13,288 nucleotides of DNA from Vulcanimicrobiota bacterium (GTDB lineage: Bacteria; Vulcanimicrobiota; Xenobia; Xenobiales; JADMJV01), in the NCBI GenBank assembly GCA_023447635.1, contig JAEXNA010000141.1:1-13288 (forward strand). Reading direction: 5' to 3'. This document shows positions 1-6,974 of this stretch, piece after piece. Made by a program: the position numbers and the translations under genes. The notes under the pieces are model-generated. The model worked only from the letters and a program-made list of their open reading frames with translations. It did not search any database and was not told the DNA's origin. Every line of letters starts with the position of its first letter. Within the stretch, counting starts at the first letter, position 1.

Positions 1-2
1 TC

Positions 3-77
3 CGTCGCTTCAACCGGTATCAAGGCAATCCAGCCTCGCTTCGGGGCCTAGTCCGACAGTTCTTTGAGGAGGCTTGA
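3..77 (+). CDS. C-terminal end of an unidentified protein (5' truncated by window edge)
   Basis: Frame 3 is open from the window edge to a TGA at 75-77 and encodes 24 residues ending LVRQFFEEA. The composition (charged, amphipathic, helical end) reads like a genuine C-terminus. The other two frames hold stops at 49-51 and 64-66, and their translations look less protein-like. A GGAGG at 68-72, inside the last codons, would serve the ATG at 81, so this gene probably sits just upstream of a co-transcribed gene. I do not recognise the family from so short a piece. Confidence 0.4.
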   Translation, partial: RRFNRYQGNPASLRGLVRQFFEEA

Positions 78-80
78 TTC

Positions 81-110
81 ATGGTCCAGTCAACGCACGG
101 AAGTTTATGA
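81..110 (+). other. Nine-codon leader ORF with a good ribosome binding site, or a broken gene start
   Basis: An ATG at 81 lies 8 nt after GGAGG (68-72), the best-placed Shine-Dalgarno in the area. Translation gives only MVQSTHGSL before TGA at 108-110. One base later (112) an in-frame ATG opens the long solenoid ORF in another frame. Either this is a leader peptide that hands ribosomes on by termination-reinitiation, or it is the original start of the following gene, now disconnected by a frameshift or recombination. The sequence alone does not decide. Confidence 0.3.
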
Positions 111-111
111 G

Positions 112-1332
112 ATGGTGACGGGGCCTCCCCTGCCGTTCTCGCTGGGCTCTTCTGGCGCGGTTATCGCTGGGGGGAACTCGGTGATTGGTGGGGTGGAGAG
201 TGCGGCGGTTCTCGCTGACGGCCTGGACCGGTCTAAGGAGTTGGTCGAGGGTGGAGTTGTGGCCAACGGCGCTCCGAATTCGACTTTGCCCAATGGGGTG
301 AGTGCGACGCTGACGCTCAAGGATGCGGTGGAGGTTGTCGGGGTGGCCCAGACGACGGGGACGCACACCGTGGAAGCTTCGGTGAATTTGAGCCGGGGTG
401 AGATCAAGAAGGCGACCGAGCAAGAGGAGTTGCCGAAGATTAAGTTTCTGGACTACGACCCTGCGATTAAGGGGTGGCAGCATTCGGCGCATGCGGAGCC
501 GGTGGTCACCGATGGGCGTCCTTTGTACGGGATGCATCGGTATTCGAGTCCGTCGGGGGTGACCACGTTTAATGCGGACCTGGTGCTCAACGGGGCGCTG
601 GTTTATGTGGATGGCGACGTGGTTTTGAACAAGAAGCTGTCTGGGAGTGGGGCGCTTGTTGCTAAAGGCAAGGTGACTATTCTGGGCGGGGCTGATGTGA
701 AGGCGGATTCGCTGGCGGCTGTGGTGGCTGGTGGGGACCTCACGGTGACGGGGTCTCGGGATAAAGAGAACGCGATTATTTCGAAGTTTACGGGGCTGCT
801 TTTTACGGATGGGAACTTGGCGCTGAAGGATACGCAGACGATTGGGTCGGCGCTGGCGTCTGGGTCTGGTGAGGTGGGGAGTTTGATGACGATTACGGAT
901 TCTGAGGTGATTGCGAGTCCAGAGGGCGAAGATGTCGCGATTGTGATCCAGGATTTCGTGGACCCAGGTATCAAAGGACAGGGTGCTGCCGCAGGTGGCA
1001 GGGATGCGATAATCGCGCCTACAGCAGCAGAGTTGTACGTCAATGGGGAATTCATTGTCGATGAAGCAGGCATCCGTTCTCTTACGAAAATCCGTTACAA
1101 GGAGCGCACCTACGATTCCCCAGAACAGTTGGTAGCTCCCATACCCAGCAGTATTATTGACGCTCTGACGAAGAGCTATAATGAGTCGGTTGCTTTATCC
1201 GTAATCAAAGCCCTTAAGTTGGAAGCTCAGAATAAAACAAAACCCGTTGAGATCTTAAGATTCGATCTCAACGAGTTCCTTAATGTCAACGACCGCTTAC
1301 GGTCATCTAACTTATTCTACATCGAGGGTTAG
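112..1332 (+). CDS. Beta-solenoid protein resembling the C-terminal region of PilX-like pilus assembly proteins, N-terminus missing or replaced
   Basis: The 406-aa reading is taken from ATG 112; the same frame is open back to a TTG at 64, which has no evident ribosome site of its own. The middle (about residues 155-285) is built of short glycine- and valine-rich turns such as GALVYVDGDVVL, GALVAKGKVTILGG and VVAGGDLTVTG. This rung-like pattern is seen in the outer parts of PilX-type and polymer-forming (bactofilin-like) proteins. No signal peptide, prepilin motif or transmembrane helix is present at either candidate start, although PilX-type proteins normally begin with a membrane helix. The C-terminal 110 residues are charged and not repetitive, and are encoded by AT-richer DNA. 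The stop codon overlaps that of the convergent lipoprotein gene. It may be a 5'-truncated remnant or a cytoplasmic solenoid protein. Product assignment is by fold-like pattern only. Confidence 0.6.
   Translation: MVTGPPLPFSLGSSGAVIAGGNSVIGGVESAAVLADGLDRSKELVEGGVVANGAPNSTLPNGVSATLTLKDAVEVVGVAQTTGTHTVEASVNLSRGEIKKATEQEELPKIKFLDYDPAIKGWQHSAHAEPVVTDGRPLYGMHRYSSPSGVTTFNADLVLNGALVYVDGDVVLNKKLSGSGALVAKGKVTILGGADVKADSLAAVVAGGDLTVTGSRDKENAIISKFTGLLFTDGNLALKDTQTIGSALASGSGEVGSLMTITDSEVIASPEGEDVAIVIQDFVDPGIKGQGAAAGGRDAIIAPTAAELYVNGEFIVDEAGIRSLTKIRYKERTYDSPEQLVAPIPSSIIDALTKSYNESVALSVIKALKLEAQNKTKPVEILRFDLNEFLNVNDRLRSSNLFYIEG
1245..1273. repeat. Perfect 10-bp inverted repeat inside the 3' end of the solenoid gene
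   Basis: CGTTGAGATC (1245-1254) and its exact reverse complement GATCTCAACG (1264-1273) flank a 9-nt loop. A second small stem, GACCG-CTTA-CGGTC, follows at 1291-1304. Neither is followed by a T-run, so a classic intrinsic terminator is not supported. They could still act as RNA structures limiting read-through between the two convergent genes, which have no spacer between them. Confidence 0.4.
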
Positions 1333-2558
1333 AAACCAGCGTCGTTGATGTCGTTTGGTGAGCTAACTGAACCAGTCGTGTCGATGGTACCTTGATTGTT
1401 GTTCAGGCCGATGAGATCTAAATAGTTTTCTACGTTGATCTCGCCTGCAGCTGAGGTTGTAGAGAAGGCATAGACATCGTCATTCTCATTACCGATGATT
1501 TGAAAGGTGGAGACTGAGCTTCCACCTGCAATGGCTTCGAAGGTGGCCCCAGGAACAACCGTGTCGAGCAACACGTTGTCATTGATCTGAGCACGTAGCT
1601 GACTAGAATCAGATGAGGTAAAACCTAGCGCAGCGAACTCAGCGTTCGTGATCTCGTTACGATTGATTCGCAGCACAGCCGAAGTAGAGCCTTCGGTAGT
1701 GAAGTGGATACCGATACCTTCGACGTTGGTAATAATGTTGTCCTCGATTACCCAGTTGCCTGTGGACGGACTTGCTTCGATTGCATCGCCACCTCCCGCG
1801 ACATTGGAAATTTCACAGTTGGTGATTGTCCCACCGTTCTGCCCGATAGCGTCAATCGCATCGCCATTGGTCCCGGATATCCGCAAGAAGTTTAGGATAT
1901 TCCCGTCTGCGAGAACAACGGGACCGGCCAAGACAGGCCGCGTCGAGTTAGCCACGCCGCGCAGCGTCTGGCCATCTTTCAGCGTGACGGTGCCCGTGTA
2001 GTTGCCCGGTCTGACCGTGATGGTCGCGTTGGCCGGTGCGTCGGCTACGGCGCCTTGAATGGTAGCGTAGGGAGCGCCGGTGTTGAAGTCGGCGGTGGTG
2101 TCGTTGCCATTGGTCGAATCGACGAAGTAGCCCTGAGCGACGATGGCGGCATCGACCTCGATGGTTACGGTTGCGGTGTCGCTACCTTCGCGGTTGGTCA
2201 GCGTGTACGTGAAGCTGTCGGTTCCGGTGAAGCCCAGCGCGGGCGTGTAGGTGAAGGCGCCGGTATCCGCTGTCTGGGTGATGGTCCCGCCCTGAGCCGT
2301 AGCGGCCGGGAAATCTACCGACACGTACTCGGCCTGGTCGTTGACCTGGTCGTTGGCCAGCACGCCCTGAGCGGCGGTCAGGGTGATGGCGTCGTCTTCA
2401 TCCGTCGCGTAGACGTCGTTGACGGCCACAGGCGGCGTCGGCGTGAACGGGTTCGGGTTGCCCTGCTGGCCGCTGACCTGGTTGTAGTCGTTCGAGTCGC
2501 CGCACCCGCTAAGGATGGCGCTGCCCGCAAGCAGCAATATGGGAATAAGTTTTTTCAC
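1329..2558 (-). CDS. Lipoprotein with a cadherin/Ig-like domain and a right-handed parallel beta-helix
   Basis: The chosen start is GTG at 2558 (VKKLIPIL...), because GGAGG at 2563-2567 sits 4-5 nt upstream and a textbook lipoprotein signal follows directly. The frame opens earlier, at a GTG at 2588. The 409-aa product has a KK N-region, a hydrophobic stretch and a lipobox LSGC with the lipidated Cys at 19. Gly at +2 argues against inner-membrane retention if the cell is didermic. Residues 44-138 match the tandem cadherin/Ig-like type (VNDVYATDEDD, GVLANDQ, GTDSFTYTLTN). Residues about 144-345 look like DUF1565/pectate-lyase-type beta-helix: YATIQGAVADAP, ITVRPGNYTGTVTL, then rungs with ITNCEISN, IEDNIITN and INRNEITN. 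It is probably surface-exposed and binds or processes polysaccharide; no catalytic residue can be assigned. The C-terminal half is encoded by AT-richer DNA than the N-terminal half. Confidence 0.85.
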   Translation of the reverse strand: MKKLIPILLLAGSAILSGCGDSNDYNQVSGQQGNPNPFTPTPPVAVNDVYATDEDDAITLTAAQGVLANDQVNDQAEYVSVDFPAATAQGGTITQTADTGAFTYTPALGFTGTDSFTYTLTNREGSDTATVTIEVDAAIVAQGYFVDSTNGNDTTADFNTGAPYATIQGAVADAPANATITVRPGNYTGTVTLKDGQTLRGVANSTRPVLAGPVVLADGNILNFLRISGTNGDAIDAIGQNGGTITNCEISNVAGGGDAIEASPSTGNWVIEDNIITNVEGIGIHFTTEGSTSAVLRINRNEITNAEFAALGFTSSDSSQLRAQINDNVLLDTVVPGATFEAIAGGSSVSTFQIIGNENDDVYAFSTTSAAGEINVENYLDLIGLNNNQGTIDTTGSVSSPNDINDAGF

Positions 2559-2625
2559 AAGACCTCCAGCGAGCCTCTCCGGCTCCACCCGCCCGCTTCT
2601 GCCTCCAACTGCCTCCGCCTGCCAC

Positions 2626-2646
2626 CGAGTCCCTAGCAGGGACTCG
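2626..2646. promoter_or_regulatory. Perfect 9-bp hairpin/palindrome in the divergent intergenic region
   Basis: Arms CGAGTCCCT (2626-2634) and AGGGACTCG (2638-2646) surround a 3-nt AGC spacer. It lies about 70 bp upstream of the lipoprotein start and 120 bp upstream of the HNH gene. It could be an operator for a dimeric regulator or a leader hairpin in the lipoprotein mRNA. A weaker inverted repeat, AAGATT-9 nt-AATCTT, lies at 2671-2691. I see no convincing -35/-10 pair for either gene in 2559-2766. Confidence 0.4.
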
Positions 2647-2766
2647 ATACCCCTGGCCAGAGGAGGGGTAAAGATTGAGTGAACAAATCTTCACCAATGA
2701 GAAAGGTGTCTTGAACGGATTCGAGAAGTCCTGGGAAAGTCCAAACTGAGCTGTCGGGGGGCATCT

Positions 2767-4347
2767 ATGTCTTTGTGTCTGCGAAGATCGTTGAGAAAGC
2801 TGAAGAAGTTGGCGCCGGAGAAGCTGCACGGGGTGAACTTGCGTATGGGCGGCTGCGAGTGGAAGATGGGCGTCTGTCTGCTGGCCACGGCGCGTAGCAA
2901 GCGCTATCTGGATCTGGGCTACGCGTCGCTCAATGAGTATGCCGAGAAGTCGCTGAAGCTATCGGGCAAGAAGGCCTACCTGCTCATGCTCACGGCGCGA
3001 GCGCTGGAACATCTGCCGCTGTTCTCGGCCGCGTATCAGGAAGGGCTGCTCTGCTGGGGCAAGCTTCGCGCGTTGCAGTCGGTGGTGACGCCAGAGACCG
3101 AGAGGACCTGGCTGGCTTACTCGCTCGAGCACAACTCGACACAGGTGGTCAGCGCGGTGGCGATGAGCCCTCGGGCCTGGAAAAAACAACAGGGACTGAA
3201 CGCCTCGCTCAAGCAGAAGCCGTTTGTCGCGCCTCCCGATGTGGAGCAAGTCTTCGACAAGTTGGCGGAGGAGCAGGCCCGCGAGGCTAGGGAGAAGGCG
3301 CTTAAGGCTTGCCCTGATAGTCGCGCACCAGAGGTCCAGACGCCGGGTGTCGCGTCGAGGCTCTCGGGACCAGGCCTCGATTCCGAAACGGCCTTGGGTC
3401 GGGAGGCCTGGTCAGGCGAGAACGCTCGCGAGCCATTCCCCACCAGGGACAGCTTCGAGGGAGAAGAGCGGCCCTTCGCTCCGCCCACGCTGGCGGATTC
3501 GGCAGCCCGAAAGATCCGGGTGACGGTCGAGTTCACGCCGGACCAGTACGCGGTCTTCGAACAGTCCGAGCGGTGCGCCAAGGCTCAGATCGGGGGGCGC
3601 GTGGATCGGGCTGCGGCTGTCGTGCGCATGTGCGAGGCGCACCTGGCGGCGACGACCTCGCGAACTCGACTGAAGTACCAGGTCGTCGTGCACACCTCGG
3701 CCCACGAAGACCACGGCTTGTACGAGACGGCACAGGGACCGCTACCCGCCTCGCCCGAGGTGGTTCAGCAGGCCACGTCTCAGGACGCCAAGCGGGGCAA
3801 GCCGGCCGAAGACCGCATGCCAATGGCGACCAGCGAGCCTGTACAGAAAGACGAGCAAGAAACGCCGGGAGCGCCGTCGTCGACGCCTTTGCCCGCCGGG
3901 AAGTCGAAACGCGAAACGGACGCTCAGGCCGCACCGTCCGCGACGCCCCGGCCCGCGCAGAAACGCGCAAACGTGCCAACCGCGACACCTTCGCCCGAGA
4001 AGAAGCCGAAACGCGAGAATGTGCCGGCAGCGACGTTACGGGCGCTTTATCTGAGGGCTGGTCATCGCTGCGAACGCTGCGGCTGCTCGAACGGTGCGAT
4101 GCACGTGCATCATCCACGCCCGGTCTGCGAAGGCGGCGACAACAGTCTGGAGAGCCTGGAACTGCTCTGCGGACCGTGCCATAGCGGACACCACGAAGCT
4201 GACTATCAGACCAAGCCGACCTGGCAGGCTGCACGCAGCAAGGCGGTGACCAGAGGCCAGCGGGAGTATCCGCCGCAGACCCCGCTCTCTCGCCCCGACT
4301 CGACTTCTCCGCCGCCGCCACTTCCCGGAGTGCCAAGCCACCACTAA
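2767..4347 (+). CDS. HNH endonuclease of the DUF222/13E12-like type
   Basis: This 526-aa protein starts at ATG 2767, preceded by a G6 run 5-6 nt upstream. Residues 1-135 form a helical N-terminal domain with the sequence style of DUF222-like HNH proteins (RYLDLGYASLNEYAEKSL, then a stretch ending LRALQSVVTPETE). A second conserved-looking block (about 242-288, RVTVEFTPDQYAVFEQ) precedes a low-complexity Ala/Pro/Lys linker of imperfect 15-16-residue repeats (about 370-425). The C-terminal HNH domain is intact by inspection: C435-x2-C438, H448-H449, N459, C468-x2-C471 and H472/H476. The first four Cys would bind structural zinc, and the His/Asn residues would form the beta-beta-alpha-metal nuclease site. 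Such genes are typically multicopy and of unclear biological role. I see no toxin-antitoxin or restriction partner beside it. The 3' side abuts a 52-bp tandem repeat array. Confidence 0.85.
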   Translation: MSLCLRRSLRKLKKLAPEKLHGVNLRMGGCEWKMGVCLLATARSKRYLDLGYASLNEYAEKSLKLSGKKAYLLMLTARALEHLPLFSAAYQEGLLCWGKLRALQSVVTPETERTWLAYSLEHNSTQVVSAVAMSPRAWKKQQGLNASLKQKPFVAPPDVEQVFDKLAEEQAREAREKALKACPDSRAPEVQTPGVASRLSGPGLDSETALGREAWSGENAREPFPTRDSFEGEERPFAPPTLADSAARKIRVTVEFTPDQYAVFEQSERCAKAQIGGRVDRAAAVVRMCEAHLAATTSRTRLKYQVVVHTSAHEDHGLYETAQGPLPASPEVVQQATSQDAKRGKPAEDRMPMATSEPVQKDEQETPGAPSSTPLPAGKSKRETDAQAAPSATPRPAQKRANVPTATPSPEKKPKRENVPAATLRALYLRAGHRCERCGCSNGAMHVHHPRPVCEGGDNSLESLELLCGPCHSGHHEADYQTKPTWQAARSKAVTRGQREYPPQTPLSRPDSTSPPPPLPGVPSHH

Positions 4348-4353
4348 GCCAGA

Positions 4354-4587
4354 TTGCGCGTTGGTAGTGGACAAGCTTGGCCTGTTCGAAGACGGCAAGT
4401 CGGGCTTGCGCGTTCGTAGTGGACAAGCTTGGCCTGTTCGAGGCGGGCAAGTCGGGGTTGCGCGTTCGTAGCGGGCAAGCGTGGCCTGTTCGAAGACGGC
4501 AAGTCGGGCTTGCGCGTTGGTAACGGACAAGCTTGGCCCGTTCGAAGCGGTCAAGTCGGCCTGGCGATCTCGAAGCGGGCAAGCTTT
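4354..4587. repeat. 52-bp tandem repeat array, four full copies and one partial
   Basis: Copies run 4354-4405, 4406-4457, 4458-4509 and 4510-4561, then a degenerate partial copy to 4587 that includes the kinase stop codon. Each begins TTGCGCGTT(G/C)GTA and carries GGACAAGCTTGGCC and GTTCGAAGACGGCAAGTCGG. Inside each unit two related halves (24 and 28 bp, both CAAG...GTTCG.AG) can be aligned, so the unit is itself an old duplication. GCAAG-TCGGG-CTTGC, at the junctions of copies 1/2 and 3/4, can form a small hairpin. The period is not a multiple of 3, so it is not a conserved peptide repeat. It fills the whole space between two convergent genes. Confidence 0.9.
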
Positions 4588-5911
4588 AGGCGCGGATCGA
4601 CTCTAGAGCGGCTAAGGCGGCGGCGACGGTGGGGTAGCGGGCGTCGGGGTCTTTGCTCATCATCTTCTCCACCAGCGCGTCGACCTCGGGAGGGAGGTCG
4701 GGTTTGAACTCGCTGGGGTTGGGCGGAGGGAACGAGAGATGGCTCATGATGATCTGCATGACGTCCTCGTTTTCGAACGGTAGCCGGCCGGTGCACAGTT
4801 CGAAAACCATCACGCCCAGAGCGTACTGATCGGTGGCCGCCTGATGGGCCTTGCCGGAGATCTGCTCGGGGGCCATATAGCCCGGCGTGCCCAGGATGTT
4901 GCCGGTCGCTGTGACCGTGGTGAAGTTGTGCGAGCGGGCCAGACCGAAGTCGGTCAACTTCGGTTTCCCCTCCGGCGTCATCAAGACGTTCTCGGGCTTC
5001 AGGTCGCGATGCACCACGTCTTTGCCGTGGGCAAACGAGACCGCCTCGAAGATCGGCACTAGGATCTCACGCGCCCGAGTGAACGAGAAGCCGCCTTCGG
5101 GGATATGCGAGCGCAGGTCGCTCGAGCGGACCAACTCTAACACCAGATAGGGACGAGCCTCCTCGACGCCAGAGTCGAAGACCGAGATGATCCCGGGATG
5201 GAACAGGCTGGTGCTGATCGCGATCTCTCGGCGGAAGCGAGCCTTGAAATCGGGGCTGTCGGCGATGTGCGAATGCACCACCTTGATGGCGACCTCTTCG
5301 TCGTCGGCTCCCACCTCGGCGCGGACTCCGCGATAGACGGTGGCCATCCCGCCCCGACCGAGACGTTCGACGATCCAGTAGGGCCCCAGGGCGCGACCGA
5401 GCAGCGGATCCTCTTCTCCCGTGGTGACGATATTCTCGGTCACCCAGCGCTTCATGTCGCGGACCCTGGTCTTGCGCCCGCGCAGATAGAACAGGCCGCC
5501 TCCCACCAGACCGAGCCCCAGAACCCCGGCTCCAATCCCCAGCCAGTTCCAGCCGAGGGGAATCAGTTTGACCGGCACGCCGTCGGGCGGGAGCACGATG
5601 ACATCGGAATTGTTGAATTGATTGGCAGCGCTGTAGGTGGTGGTAAAGTCCTGATACCCGTCGGCGCGAAACGTTACCGGGAAGTTCCCACCAGGGAACA
5701 GGCGGCGCTCGAGAAGCAGAGGCTTATTGGCATCGCCGAGCGAGGGCGGCCCAGCGTCTTTTCGCACCGCCTCGGCGGAACCGAGCAGGTAGACTCTGGT
5801 CTGGGGCGGCTCCGCCTTGAAAGTCACCGTGATCTTTTCCCCGGTCTGAGCCCCCAGCGGCGCACTCAACAACAGCCCCGCCAGCACCAACCGGCCCAGC
5901 CAACCCCTCAT
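4586..5911 (-). CDS. Membrane Ser/Thr protein kinase with N-terminal extracytoplasmic PEGA-like domain
   Basis: The start is ATG 5911, which overlaps the stop of the preceding pseudopilin gene as ATGA and is followed at once by a signal-like sequence; an upstream in-frame extension to 5974 is less likely. The product is 441 aa. Residues 1-22 are a signal peptide or membrane anchor. Residues about 26-95 resemble a PEGA-type surface domain (VTFKAEPPQTRVYL, GNFPVTFRADGYQDF). A transmembrane helix spans about 121-143, and the kinase domain about 178-440. All catalytic marks are present: Gly loop GRGGMATVYRG (185-195), VAIK Lys210, HRD with Asp303, Lys305, Asn308, DFG 321-323 and APE 347-349. The kinase should therefore be active in the cytoplasm. 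The layout, sensor first and kinase last, is the reverse of PASTA-type kinases. Sitting last in a pseudopilin operon, it probably responds to envelope or secretion cues, which is inference. Confidence 0.92.
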   Translation of the reverse strand: MRGWLGRLVLAGLLLSAPLGAQTGEKITVTFKAEPPQTRVYLLGSAEAVRKDAGPPSLGDANKPLLLERRLFPGGNFPVTFRADGYQDFTTTYSAANQFNNSDVIVLPPDGVPVKLIPLGWNWLGIGAGVLGLGLVGGGLFYLRGRKTRVRDMKRWVTENIVTTGEEDPLLGRALGPYWIVERLGRGGMATVYRGVRAEVGADDEEVAIKVVHSHIADSPDFKARFRREIAISTSLFHPGIISVFDSGVEEARPYLVLELVRSSDLRSHIPEGGFSFTRAREILVPIFEAVSFAHGKDVVHRDLKPENVLMTPEGKPKLTDFGLARSHNFTTVTATGNILGTPGYMAPEQISGKAHQAATDQYALGVMVFELCTGRLPFENEDVMQIIMSHLSFPPPNPSEFKPDLPPEVDALVEKMMSKDPDARYPTVAAALAALESIRA

Positions 5912-6324
5912 CGCAGCACCGACGAGAACCGTCGCACCATACGAAACTCCAAAGGGCGCCGACCGCTGGTCCACTCGACCACCACCAGCGCCTGCATCAA
6001 CCGATCCGGCGGATCCAGCGCCGTCATCTCGACCCGGGGCCGCAGCACCGTCCCGTCCGCCAGCGTCCTCTCCACCAACCGTCCCCCCAAAGGCCCGGGA
6101 GCCGTCGGAGTCAGCACTCCCACCGCCCCTTTCAGCAAACCAAAAGGCATCGAAGCCAACTCGGCCACAATCTCCTCCGCGTACAGCGTCGCCCCTGTGC
6201 GCTGCTCGGCCTGCCGCACCATGAATCCGCTCGATGGCAGCAGCCCGAATAAAAATAGGATGATCAAGCCTATCAAGGAGGTGGCGATGATCACCTCTAC
6301 CAGCGACAACCCGGCGCGCCTCAC
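5908..6324 (-). CDS. Prepilin-type pseudopilin (GspI/PilV-like minor subunit)
   Basis: The 138-aa product starts at GTG 6324, overlapping the previous stop as GTGA. The class III prepilin signal is clear: a short basic leader MRRAG, predicted cleavage after Gly5 and the +5 Glu (E10) in LSLVEV, followed by a hydrophobic helix (about 11-30). This is what PilD/GspO prepilin peptidase recognises. The length, and a stretch reading YAEEIVAELASMPFG after the helix, fit a minor pseudopilin of the GspI/PilV class better than a major pilin. It would sit in the inner membrane and enter a pseudopilus tip complex with the neighbouring GspJ-like protein. No prepilin peptidase gene is visible in this window. 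Confidence 0.8.
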   Translation of the reverse strand: MRRAGLSLVEVIIATSLIGLIILFLFGLLPSSGFMVRQAEQRTGATLYAEEIVAELASMPFGLLKGAVGVLTPTAPGPLGGRLVERTLADGTVLRPRVEMTALDPPDRLMQALVVVEWTSGRRPLEFRMVRRFSSVLR

Positions 6325-6974
6325 TGCTGGCTCTCCACCCGGAACACCAACTGTTGGGTCAGGGTCACCGCCCCCTGCACCGACGTCTCCCGCCCCGGCT
6401 CGACCAGGGTCAGACGGACCGTGATCGGCTGCACCAGTTCGCCGTCCTCACCGCCTCGCTGGGTCACGCTAAAGTCCGTCACCCCACGGGCCAGGATCAG
6501 CGAGGGCGCGTCGGCCGCGACCACCTCGGCCAGGCGCGACGCGCTAAGCCTTTTGGCCCGCACGATCCCCGTCTCTCCCTCTCCCGGGGTGGGAGGCCCC
6601 GGAGGCCAGGTGCGCTGGCGCAGCACGGACTCATCCCGGTCCCACCAGAACAGGTCGAACTCTTCCGTCCAGCGCAGCAAAGCGTTGACTCCCTGCAGGT
6701 CGTCGACGGGGTTGAAGCCCAGCGCCATCAACCCCTGAGGCTCCGACGACCAGCTAAAGCCGCCGGGCGCGGTGGTCGACGCAGCCAGCCCGATCTTGCT
6801 CAAAACCACGCCCGAAGTCTGCTGCAGTTGACCCAGCACGCGCACCCGCGCGGCGCCGCGCAGCGCCGGCACCAGATAGCCGAAGGTCAGCGCCAGCACC
6901 AGCAGCAAAAGCGACGAGGCCACCAGAACCTCCAACAGAGTGAACGCCCCCCGACCCGGTCCCCTCCACCTCAT
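6321..6974 (-). CDS. Prepilin-type pseudopilin (GspJ/PulJ-like minor subunit)
   Basis: The 217-aa product starts at ATG 6974, coupled to the upstream gene by a 4-bp ATGA overlap. The prepilin motif is GRGA|FTLLEV, cleaved after Ala10 with Glu15 at +5. Ala at -1 is tolerated but less usual than Gly. A hydrophobic helix runs to about residue 34. The globular part is large for a pseudopilin and Trp-rich around FDLFWWDRDE, which is consistent with GspJ-like minor pseudopilins (usually about 200 aa). It probably partners the GspI/PilV-like protein encoded next. The GspJ versus GspK/GspH assignment rests only on size and gene order. Confidence 0.78.
   Translation of the reverse strand: MRWRGPGRGAFTLLEVLVASSLLLLVLALTFGYLVPALRGAARVRVLGQLQQTSGVVLSKIGLAASTTAPGGFSWSSEPQGLMALGFNPVDDLQGVNALLRWTEEFDLFWWDRDESVLRQRTWPPGPPTPGEGETGIVRAKRLSASRLAEVVAADAPSLILARGVTDFSVTQRGGEDGELVQPITVRLTLVEPGRETSVQGAVTLTQQLVFRVESQQ

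Noticed and set aside
1245..1304. Intrinsic bidirectional terminator
   Set aside because: Stems are present but no T-run follows on either strand, so only a structural role is recorded.
2647..2766. Sigma-70 promoter for the HNH or lipoprotein gene
   Set aside because: Pairs such as TTGAGT or TTGGTG with spaced hexamers match the -10 consensus poorly; no pair stands out from background.
3533..4582. Long minus-strand open frame across the HNH gene and the 52-bp repeats
   Set aside because: Antisense to a gene with clear domain content; its N-terminal part is only the translated repeat array, and its composition (very Arg/Ser/Pro-rich) is typical of a high-GC shadow frame.
4354..4587. CRISPR array
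   Set aside because: Copies are directly contiguous with no unique spacers, and no cas genes are present.
5912..5974. Upstream extension of the kinase start to 5974
   Set aside because: It would lie inside the preceding pseudopilin gene; ATG 5911 gives the usual 4-bp overlap and an immediate signal peptide.
5198..6424. 408-codon plus-strand open frame over the kinase and pseudopilin genes
   Set aside because: Fully antisense to genes with intact motifs; low-complexity Arg/Pro/Gly-rich content, no recognisable domain and no ribosome site.
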